A DNA stretch of 64,000 nucleotides from Litchfieldella xinjiangensis (GTDB lineage: Bacteria; Pseudomonadota; Gammaproteobacteria; Pseudomonadales; Halomonadaceae), in contig NZ_JPZL01000001.1 in the NCBI RefSeq assembly GCF_000759345.1, positions 496,001 through 560,000 of the forward strand, written 5' to 3'. Below the pieces are notes generated by a model that saw only the letters and a program-made list of their open reading frames with translations, was not told where the DNA came from and did no database searches. Positions 57,361-64,000 of the stretch are shown piece by piece. The first letter of the stretch is position 1, and every line of letters starts with the position of its first letter. Position numbers and translations under genes: made by a program.

Positions 57361-59640
57361 TCAAGTGCCGAAGTTTACCCGATGACAGGCCCCATCGACA
57401 GCGCTACCCGGTAGCTCGCGTCGCGTGTCGGCCTGCACTCCCCGTTGTGCCGAAAACTCGAAGGTAACGGCGCCATCCAGCGCTGTACTCCACAGGCAAC
57501 TCGCCTGGCGACGAAACCGCCTTACGACACTGGGATGAGGGTGACCGAAGGCATTATCGCGTCCAGCGCTGAACACGACATGCCGAGGAGAAAGCATCTG
57601 CACCAACTGCGGTCCTGAACTACTGCGACTCCCATGGTGGCCGGCCACGAGGAGATCCACCACACCACCGACCTCCCTGACGAAACGCCGCTCGACGTCT
57701 CGCCCTACATCACCGGTGATCAGGACACGATGTCCTTGTGTTTGCACCATCAGGACGCAGGATGCGTCATTACCTTTCCATAAGGCGTCCTCTTGCGTGG
57801 GAGGCCACAGGAATTGAAACGTCACTCCATCCCAGGTCCAGCGCTCGCCGGCGCGGCAAGGCTCAGTGGATATCTCGAGCGACTCCCGTGCCGGGGCCAT
57901 CCAGGATGTGACATCGTGGGATTCCAACGCCCCGATACCGCCGGCGTGATCGAGATCGGCATGACTGACCACAACGCGATCGAAGTGCTGACCATCAGGC
58001 CAAAGCGACTCGAGGGGCATGAACCCTGAGCGAAAACGCGGGCCGGTGTCGAAAAGCAGGCGATGGGATGCCGTACGGATATCGATTAGCTGGCCTTGCC
58101 CCACATCGTGTACACGCAGCATCAGGTCGCCTCCCTCGATGCGGGGCGCCACGATGGTGAAAGGCAGCAGAGCGAGAACACACGTCATCGCAAGGCGCAA
58201 TCGCATGGCCACCCCGGGGAGTGCCCACGCCAGCGCCATGGCTACCAGCGCCAGGGCCAACGGCATGCGAAGCCAAGCTTCTGGGGTCCAGGAAGGGAAC
58301 AGGGTGACAGCGGATTCCAGGAGGTCTTGCAGTAGCGCGACCAACCCGCCGAAGAGACGCCAGCACATGAGGGAGAGCGGAGGAATCCAGCTTAGCAACC
58401 ACCCCGACAACCCCAGGGGAACCAGCACCGAACTGACCAAGGGGACCGCCAGCAGGTTGACCAAGGGGCCGGCGAGGGCGATGCGATCGAAAGCCAGTAG
58501 CACAGCCGCCGTCATGAGCGGGGCCAACAGCCATTGCGTCCGCAGCAGTCCCCAAGCCCAACCTCGCACGCCCCGGGGACGCGGCCGGCGCTGCCAAACC
58601 AGAATCAACAGCGCGACCGCCACGAAAGATAGCCACAGGCCGGGGCGCCAGACACCCAGCGGATCGACAAGAATGACCAGCCCCAGAGCCAGCCACCAAC
58701 CCTGCCAGGGCCCCGGGGCATGGCGGCCGCTTGCCACCCACAATCCCACCAGTGTCATAAGCAACGCCCTGAGCGCCGGCGGCTCGAAGCCGGCGAGCCA
58801 CACGTAGCCAATGCATGCCAGTGCTGCCAGCCACCACGGCCATACCGCCATTCGCCACCGCCTCGGTGTCAGCGCCCGAGCAGCCAGGCGAGCCAGAAGC
58901 AGCGAGAAGGTGCCGACCAGGCCCACGTGGAGTCCCGACACCACAACCAGGTGCGTGGTGCCGCTGTCATTCAACAACGACCAATCCTGTGTATCCAGAC
59001 GCTCCCCCTCACCCAATGTGAGGGCCGCCAGCCAGCGCCGCGACAGATCGGATAACGGCTGGGCTTCCAGGTGGTTCAATGCAGCATCACGCAGCGAGGG
59101 AGATGCGGGCTGAAGCCGCCGAGGGGCAGGGTCGCTACGCAGGTAACCGGTGGCGTCGATCCCCTCTCGCCATAGCCAGGCACCGTAGTCGACGGCATGG
59201 GGGTTGGAAAAGCCCCGCGGGGGCCGCAATCTGGCGGTCAGGCGCCATACTTCGCCTGACTTGAGCGGAAGGAACTCATAAAGACTGAGACGGACACGAC
59301 GCACGCGGTCACAGGGCAGCCGTGACGCTTCGAGAGGACGACAGTCACTGACCTGGAGCAGCATCCTGGACTGCATCCCTTGTCTTTCATAGGAAAGTAC
59401 ACGGCCTTCAAGGCGTACATCGACGCCCGAGAGACCCTGGGGCAGTTGCGCCTCTCGCGCCATCCCGATTTGCATGGCCGTCAGGCTGGCGACCAGAAGC
59501 AACCCGAGCGCCAGGCGAGAACGGGCCAGCAGCAGAACTGCTAGCCCCAGCATTTCAAAACTGTCCGGCAACGCCAAGTTGCCTAGGATGGTCCCTGCGA
59601 TGGCGGCGATGGCTATCGGCATCGCCAGGCCCAGCTGCAT
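57361..59640 (-). CDS. comEC: ComEC/Rec2 family DNA internalisation protein
   Basis: This is an inner-membrane channel for uptake of single-stranded DNA in natural transformation. The 759-residue protein has N-terminal hydrophobic segments with a DUF4131 domain, the competence membrane core (from GTTHLVVVSGLHVGLVGTFS), and a C-terminal metallo-beta-lactamase domain. That domain has HDVGQGQLIDI, SHADLDHAGG and VAGHHGSRSSSG. All domains look intact. AGGAG and AAAGGA precede the ATG. Competence of this strain cannot be judged from this gene alone. Confidence 0.93.
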   Translation of the reverse strand: MQLGLAMPIAIAAIAGTILGNLALPDSFEMLGLAVLLLARSRLALGLLLVASLTAMQIGMAREAQLPQGLSGVDVRLEGRVLSYERQGMQSRMLLQVSDCRPLEASRLPCDRVRRVRLSLYEFLPLKSGEVWRLTARLRPPRGFSNPHAVDYGAWLWREGIDATGYLRSDPAPRRLQPASPSLRDAALNHLEAQPLSDLSRRWLAALTLGEGERLDTQDWSLLNDSGTTHLVVVSGLHVGLVGTFSLLLARLAARALTPRRWRMAVWPWWLAALACIGYVWLAGFEPPALRALLMTLVGLWVASGRHAPGPWQGWWLALGLVILVDPLGVWRPGLWLSFVAVALLILVWQRRPRPRGVRGWAWGLLRTQWLLAPLMTAAVLLAFDRIALAGPLVNLLAVPLVSSVLVPLGLSGWLLSWIPPLSLMCWRLFGGLVALLQDLLESAVTLFPSWTPEAWLRMPLALALVAMALAWALPGVAMRLRLAMTCVLALLPFTIVAPRIEGGDLMLRVHDVGQGQLIDIRTASHRLLFDTGPRFRSGFMPLESLWPDGQHFDRVVVSHADLDHAGGIGALESHDVTSWMAPARESLEISTEPCRAGERWTWDGVTFQFLWPPTQEDALWKGNDASCVLMVQTQGHRVLITGDVGRDVERRFVREVGGVVDLLVAGHHGSRSSSGPQLVQMLSPRHVVFSAGRDNAFGHPHPSVVRRFRRQASCLWSTALDGAVTFEFSAQRGVQADTRRELPGSAVDGACHRVNFGT

Positions 59641-59761
59641 TCCTTTGCTCCTGCTAGCCCGCTAAATCGATGTAGTATCTGTCCAAGGGTGTGCCAGAAC
59701 ATGGCAGGGGGTCGGTCATGTATGGATAATACCGTCCACCAGGAATCGATGAGCCGAATTA

Positions 59762-60307
59762 ATGCCGCGCCGCCTGCTTCAGCGCTACATGCCTCACCCA
59801 GATGCCCTCAAGCGCAGACGCTCCCTGCGGTTCGTCAGCCATTTGATCGGCAACCCATCACTGTGGGTGCTTTCCAGGCGCACCGTGGCGAACGCGTTCA
59901 TGGTGGGGCTGTTCAGCGCGTTACTGCCGATTCCCTTTCAGATGCTCGTGGCCGCCTTCGGCGCATGGCTGTTGCGCTGCAACCTGCCCTTGTCTATAGG
60001 CCTGGTGTGGATCACCAATCCCTTGACCATGCCGCTCATCTTCTACGGCAACTATCGTGTCGGGGCCTGGCTGATGCAAACGCGCGCCTATGATGCCCCC
60101 GAGGATGTCTCGACTCGCTGGGTGGCGGAACAGATGATGCACATCCTGCCCCCGCTGATAGTCGGTTCACTGGTCGTGGCCATCGCTGCGGGGCTGGCCG
60201 GCAATCTCATCGTGAGGCTGGCCTGGCGCTGGCATGTTCTGCGTAACTGGAAACGGCGTCGCCTAAAGCGCCGCCGCCAGCCCAAGCAACCGCCAGACGA
60301 ATTCTGA
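59762..60307 (+). CDS. DUF2062 family membrane protein
   Basis: This 181-residue protein has MPRRLLQRYMPHPDAL, a feature of DUF2062, followed by FMVGLFSALLPIPFQMLVAAFGAWLL, NPLTMPLIFYGNYRVGAWLM and a third membrane segment (LIVGSLVVAIAAGLAGNLIV). The C-terminus is very basic (KRRRLKRRRQPKQ). Function is unknown. The ATG has no strong ribosome site. It is divergent from comEC and convergent with lolD, as in Pseudomonas. Confidence 0.87.
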   Translation: MPRRLLQRYMPHPDALKRRRSLRFVSHLIGNPSLWVLSRRTVANAFMVGLFSALLPIPFQMLVAAFGAWLLRCNLPLSIGLVWITNPLTMPLIFYGNYRVGAWLMQTRAYDAPEDVSTRWVAEQMMHILPPLIVGSLVVAIAAGLAGNLIVRLAWRWHVLRNWKRRRLKRRRQPKQPPDEF

Positions 60308-60331
60308 CGGCACGTCATCAGTCAGCGGTTA

Positions 60332-61000
60332 TCAATGCGGCATCAGCTTGCCATCGTCCAGGCGCAACACCCGATCCTGATGGGCGGCCAGTCCGGTATC
60401 GTGAGTGACTACCACGAAGGCACACGCCGTGCTGCGCGCCAACTCGTCCATCAACCCCAGGATACTGGCTGCGGTCGCCTGATCGAGGTTACCGGTAGGC
60501 TCGTCCATCAGCATCAGGCTGGGATCGGTGATCAGTGCCCGGGCAATGGCCACCCGCTGCCGCTCACCCCCGGATAGTTCACCGGGCTTATGATCGCCCC
60601 GGGGCCCCATACCCACCCGCTCTAGGATTTCTCGTGCCCGCGCGATGGCGGTCTTGCGGCCCTGTCCCCTCACGATCAGGGGTAACGCGGCGTTCTCCAG
60701 CGCTGTGAATTCCGCCAGCAGATGATGGAACTGGTAAACGAAACCAATATGTCGATTACGGAACTTGCCCAGGTTGGCCTCGTTGAGATCGGACAAGCGC
60801 TGTCCGGCAATACGAACCTCGCCGGCACTGGGCCGGTCCAGGCCCCCCAATAGATTAAGCAGCGTGGTCTTGCCGGACCCTGAGCTTCCGACGACCGCAA
60901 CGCGCTCACCGGCTCGAACCTCCAACGAAAGCTCATGGAGCACCGTTACGTCCTGGGGGCCTTCGCGGTAAACGCGAGTCAGCCCTTGGCACTGCAACAT
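60332..61000 (-). CDS. lolD: Lipoprotein-releasing ABC transporter ATPase LolD
   Basis: This ATPase powers release of outer-membrane lipoproteins to LolA. The 222-residue protein has [20 protein letters not shown], the LolD-type Q-loop [36 protein letters not shown] and [13 protein letters not shown] 61000 directly follows an in-frame GTG at 61003; either may be used. It lies 72 bases after the lolC/E gene. Confidence 0.96.
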   Translation of the reverse strand: MLQCQGLTRVYREGPQDVTVLHELSLEVRAGERVAVVGSSGSGKTTLLNLLGGLDRPSAGEVRIAGQRLSDLNEANLGKFRNRHIGFVYQFHHLLAEFTALENAALPLIVRGQGRKTAIARAREILERVGMGPRGDHKPGELSGGERQRVAIARALITDPSLMLMDEPTGNLDQATAASILGLMDELARSTACAFVVVTHDTGLAAHQDRVLRLDDGKLMPH

Positions 61001-61072
61001 CACTTCACCCCCAGCCGATGCGACGGTGGGCTCATGGTATCTGTCATATCCATTCCCTTGTTCATGCGAACC

Positions 61073-62314
61073 TCACTCGTAGCGCAGGACTTCAGCCGGC
61101 TGGATGCGAGCGGCACGCCAGGCAGGATAGAGCGTCGACAGGAACGTCAGCACGAAGGCCGCCGTCACGATGTTGCCGACATCACCCCAGTGAAGCCGCG
61201 ACGGCAGTTCACTGATGAAGTAGACACCGGCGTCGAGGAACTGAATCCCGAACAACGTCTCGACACCCCGGATCAGGTCGGCGACGGTCAGCGCCAGGCC
61301 GACCCCGACGATCACTCCGATGACGATCCCGATGATGCCGATGGCCAACCCCTGCACGATGAAGATTCCCATGATAGAGCGCGGGGTGGCACCGATGGTA
61401 CGCAAGATGGCGATATCGGCATGCTTGTCGGTAACCACCATGACCAGTGTCGAGACGATATTGAACGCCGCGACGGCAACGATCACCGTCAGCAACAGCC
61501 CGATCATGCGTTTCTCCATCTGGATCGCCTGGAACAGGTTGCCGTGGGAGAAGGTCCAGTCCATGCCCCGGTAGCCCGTGCCCAATTCATCGACGATTTC
61601 GCGGGTCACCGTACCGGCCGCAAACAGGTCGTCGAGTTCCAGTCGCAGGCCGCCCACATTGTCGCCCAGGCGAGCCAGCGTCTGCATATCGTCGATATTG
61701 GCGTAGGCGAGGTTGGCGTCAAGATCCGCCCCGACGCTGAAGATACCGCTCACGGTGAAGCGCTTGAGGCGTGGAAAGACCCCCCCGGGCGTAATCGATG
61801 CCTCGGGAACCAGGAGCGTTACACGGTCACCGACCCTGACCCCCAATTGACGGGCCAGCAGGGAGCCAAGCACGACGTTCCACTCGCCCGGGACCAGGGC
61901 ATCGAGGCTCCCCTGCTGCATATGATCGTTGATGATCGAAACCTGTCCTTCGTATTCGGGATCGATGCCATTGACCATCGCGCCCTTGTTGTTGCCATTC
62001 ACCGAGAACATTCCTTGCTGCTCGATGTAGGGCGCGACACCGATGACACGCTCGTGTTGGCTGACACGCTCGGCCAGTGCCTGCCAGTCGCTGAGCCCTT
62101 GGCGCGCTTCGACCTTCGCATGCGGCACCATGCCGAGAATGCGAGTACGCAACTCATGGTCGAAACCATTCATCACCGAAAGCACCAGGATGAGCACCGC
62201 CACGCCAAGCATCAGGCCGAGCATGGACGTAAGCGAGATAAAGGAAATGAAGTGATTGCGGCGCTTGGCACGGACATAGCGCAAGCCAATCAGGAAAGGG
62301 AGACGGTCGAGCAT
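61073..62314 (-). CDS. Lipoprotein-releasing ABC transporter permease LolC/LolE
   Basis: This inner-membrane subunit extracts lipoproteins. The 413-residue protein has an N-terminal membrane segment (SMLGLMLGVAVLILVLSVMNGF, about 30-51), a large periplasmic domain (about 52-265), and three C-terminal segments with ILRTIGATPRSIMGIFI and PAWRAARIQPAEVLRYE. It is the only LolC/E-type gene here; no second permease lies on either side. It may therefore work as a homodimer (LolF-like), or the partner lies elsewhere. Confidence 0.93.
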   Translation of the reverse strand: MLDRLPFLIGLRYVRAKRRNHFISFISLTSMLGLMLGVAVLILVLSVMNGFDHELRTRILGMVPHAKVEARQGLSDWQALAERVSQHERVIGVAPYIEQQGMFSVNGNNKGAMVNGIDPEYEGQVSIINDHMQQGSLDALVPGEWNVVLGSLLARQLGVRVGDRVTLLVPEASITPGGVFPRLKRFTVSGIFSVGADLDANLAYANIDDMQTLARLGDNVGGLRLELDDLFAAGTVTREIVDELGTGYRGMDWTFSHGNLFQAIQMEKRMIGLLLTVIVAVAAFNIVSTLVMVVTDKHADIAILRTIGATPRSIMGIFIVQGLAIGIIGIVIGVIVGVGLALTVADLIRGVETLFGIQFLDAGVYFISELPSRLHWGDVGNIVTAAFVLTFLSTLYPAWRAARIQPAEVLRYE

Positions 62315-62401
62315 CGCGATCAGTTCCTTGTCAGCGGGGGCTCATGGTACGGTTTTTTACAGGGTCCTGCACGGGTGTCGATCACGCCGCAGCGAGACTA
62401 C

Positions 62402-62430
62402 TTGCATCGGCGAAGCACTGGTCCTAAATT
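62402..62430 (+). promoter_or_regulatory. Weak promoter candidate for aguAB
   Basis: TTGCAT and TAAATT are separated by exactly 17 bases, with 3 of 6 and 4 of 6 matches. It would give a leader of about 50 nt before aguA. Confidence 0.25.
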
Positions 62431-62486
62431 GCGCGGCTCACGTGCGACGAAACCCGTCCGATCACGGCCGGCCAGAGAGAGACTGC

Positions 62487-63542
62487 ATGGCAAACCGCTT
62501 GTTCCCCGAGTGGCATCCCCAAGATGCCATTCAATTGACTTGGCCAAGACCCGACAGCGACTGGAGCGGGTTTCTCGAGCGTATCGAAGCCACCCTGGAA
62601 GCGATGGTCGTGGCCATCGTACGTTATCAGCACGTCATGATTGGCGTGGCCGATAGCGAGACGCGCCACCGCCTTGGCGAAACGTTTCGCCACCTCGGCG
62701 TACCCGAGTCGCGCCTGCACCTGCACGTAGTGGCCGCTGACGATAGCTGGTGCCGCGATCACGGCCCGATCGCCGTTGAGCGACACGGCCATCCCGTGCT
62801 GCTCGACTTCGCCTTCACCGGCTGGGGCGGCAAATTTCCTGCCGACCGCGACAATGCCATCACGCGAACGCTTGCCGAGCAAGGCGCTTACCGAGCGCCG
62901 GTCGAGACCCATGCCATGGTCCTAGAGGGCGGTGCCATCGATACGGATGGATTGGGAACGCTGCTCACCACTGAAGCCTGCCTGCTCAACCCCAATCGCA
63001 ACCCTGGTCTCAGCCGCGAGGCGGTCGAAACCGAGTTACACCAGTTAATGGGAATCGAACGAGTGCTGTGGCTGCGGCATGGCCATCTGGAAGGCGACGA
63101 CACGGACAGCCACGTGGATACCCTGGCACGCTTCTGTGATCCCCAGACCATCGCCTACGTACGCTGCGATGATCGGGACGATCCGCATTATTCTGCACTG
63201 CAGGCAATGGAGCAGGAGATACAGGAATTCCGTCAAGCCGATGGCATGCCGTACCATCTGGTTCCCCTACCCTGGCCGCGGGCCTGTCGCGATCCCGAGG
63301 ATGGTCACCGCCTGCCGGCCACTTATGCCAACTTTCTCATCATCAACGGTGCGGTGCTGGTACCTACCTATGGTGATGCGGCAGACAGCCAGGCCCTGGC
63401 TACGTTGGGCAGCGCATTCCCCGACAGGGACATCGTACCCATCGACTGCCGGAGTGCGATTCGTCAACATGGCAGCCTACACTGCCTCACCATGCAATTG
63501 CCCCGAGGAAGCCTGACGGCCTCCTCCGCTATCGAGGAGTAG
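62487..63542 (+). CDS. aguA: Agmatine deiminase
   Basis: The enzyme converts agmatine to N-carbamoylputrescine and ammonia. The 351-residue guanidine-modifying protein has WCRDHGPIAV, GWGGKFPADRDN, LEGGAIDTDGLGTLL, HGHLEGDDTDSHVDT and the catalytic cysteine in HGSLHCLTMQLP. ATG 62487 (MANRLFPEW) fits the family; the open frame upstream to 62328 does not. It is followed 3 bases later by aguB, giving a two-step route to putrescine. Confidence 0.94.
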   Translation: MANRLFPEWHPQDAIQLTWPRPDSDWSGFLERIEATLEAMVVAIVRYQHVMIGVADSETRHRLGETFRHLGVPESRLHLHVVAADDSWCRDHGPIAVERHGHPVLLDFAFTGWGGKFPADRDNAITRTLAEQGAYRAPVETHAMVLEGGAIDTDGLGTLLTTEACLLNPNRNPGLSREAVETELHQLMGIERVLWLRHGHLEGDDTDSHVDTLARFCDPQTIAYVRCDDRDDPHYSALQAMEQEIQEFRQADGMPYHLVPLPWPRACRDPEDGHRLPATYANFLIINGAVLVPTYGDAADSQALATLGSAFPDRDIVPIDCRSAIRQHGSLHCLTMQLPRGSLTASSAIEE

Positions 63543-63545
63543 CAA

Positions 63546-64000
63546 ATGAGCAAGACGCTGACAGTCGGCCTGGTTCAGCAGGCTGCCTGGCCCGACAAGG
63601 AGCGCAGCCTGGCCGAGAGCGAGGCCGGCATCCGCGAACTCGCCGCGCAGGGTGCGCAGCTAGTGCTGCTGCAAGAACTGCATGCTACGCACTATTTCTG
63701 CCAGTACGAGGATGCCGAGCTATTCGATCTTGCCGAGCCGCTCGATGGCCCTACCGGCCAGCGGCTCCCCCACCTGGCGAAGGAGCTCGACATCGTTCTC
63801 GTCGGATCCCTTTTCGAGCGCCGGGCGGCAGGTCTCTATCACAACACCGCGGTGGTTTACGATCGGGACCGCGGTCGGGTCGGGCATTACCGCAAGATGC
63901 ACATCCCCGACGATCCGGGTTTCTATGAGAAGTTCTATTTCACCCCCGGTGAAGCGGATGAAGCACGGGGATTCGAGCCTATCGATACCTCGGTGGGGCG
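63546..64000 (+). CDS. aguB: N-carbamoylputrescine amidase, N-terminal part (cut by window edge)
   Basis: The first 151 codons of a nitrilase-family enzyme are present, about half of the usual length. The start MSKTLTVGLVQQAAW is followed by the catalytic glutamate in LVLLQELHATHYF and the lysine in GHYRKMHIPDDPGFYEKFYF. It hydrolyses N-carbamoylputrescine to putrescine, CO2 and ammonia. The cysteine of the triad lies beyond the window. Confidence 0.93.
   Translation, partial: MSKTLTVGLVQQAAWPDKERSLAESEAGIRELAAQGAQLVLLQELHATHYFCQYEDAELFDLAEPLDGPTGQRLPHLAKELDIVLVGSLFERRAAGLYHNTAVVYDRDRGRVGHYRKMHIPDDPGFYEKFYFTPGEADEARGFEPIDTSVG

Noticed and set aside
61000-61065. A 21-residue open frame between lolC/E and lolD whose stop overlaps the lolD start
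   Set aside because: It could be a coupling peptide, but it is too short to support and has no ribosome site or recognisable sequence.
60935-62656. A 573-codon open frame on the plus strand opposite lolD and lolC/E
   Set aside because: It is the mirror of two clear transporter genes, has a His/Asp/Gln-rich composition typical of reverse frames in GC-rich DNA, and no family features.

Overview
The window is 64 kb of GC-rich (about 60% by eye), densely coding chromosome from a gammaproteobacterium. Protein sequences and gene order resemble Pseudomonas and, more closely, marine or halophilic relatives such as Halomonadaceae. The family assignment is inference: no rRNA is present and no database search was possible. 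I saw no insertion sequences, prophage, CRISPR array, tRNA or rRNA. Nearly all of it is core housekeeping DNA in tightly packed operons with frequent 1-4 base stop/start overlaps.

Region 1 (1-16.5 kb) is a stress-response and information-processing block. It holds relA (cut by the window edge), rlmD and cysM, with the divergent GacS/BarA-type hybrid kinase. Next comes the run lepA-lepB-rnc-era-recO-pdxJ-acpS, then the extracytoplasmic-stress operon rpoE-rseA-rseB-rseC-mucD. Region 2 (16.8-22.7 kb) holds a class I DAHP synthase, dinG, rhlB, an unrecognised 81-residue basic protein and xthA.

Region 3 (22.7-27.7 kb) is a six-gene TonB2-type energy-transduction operon: a DUF3450 coiled-coil protein, a TtpC-like ExbB-family protein, ExbB, ExbD, TonB and a TPR protein. 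A good Fur-box match lies in front of it. Region 4 (27.8-31.6 kb) is the electron-transfer-flavoprotein module, etfBA and the divergent ETF-quinone oxidoreductase. A PsrA-type operator lies just downstream of the ETF-QO promoter.

Region 5 (31.6-48 kb) is a long minus-strand run: yceD-rpmF-plsX-fabD-fabG-acpP, then fabF-pabC-mltG-tmk-holB-pilZ-tatD, then DUF1285 and a UvrD-like helicase. It links fatty-acid initiation, a ribosomal protein, folate and dTMP synthesis, DNA polymerase and cell-wall glycan termination. Beside it lie the divergent maf and the minus-strand rluC-HAD-sppA group. Region 6 (48-64 kb) starts with RNase E behind a 592-bp leader and intergenic region containing a strong hairpin. 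It continues with murB, a low-molecular-weight phosphatase and the LPS genes kdsB, ycaR, lpxK and msbA. Then come comEC, a DUF2062 protein, the lipoprotein exporter genes lolD and lolC/E, and the putrescine genes aguA-aguB (aguB cut by the window edge).

No obviously new multi-gene system is visible. The points most worth a second look are regulatory: a near-leaderless consensus promoter for yceD-rpmF-plsX-fab, the RNase E leader hairpin, and the Fur and PsrA sites. Among proteins they are the unknown small basic protein, a UvrD-like helicase with a C-terminal Tudor-like domain coupled to DUF1285, and a histidine-rich PdxJ tail whose codons also hold the acpS ribosome binding site.
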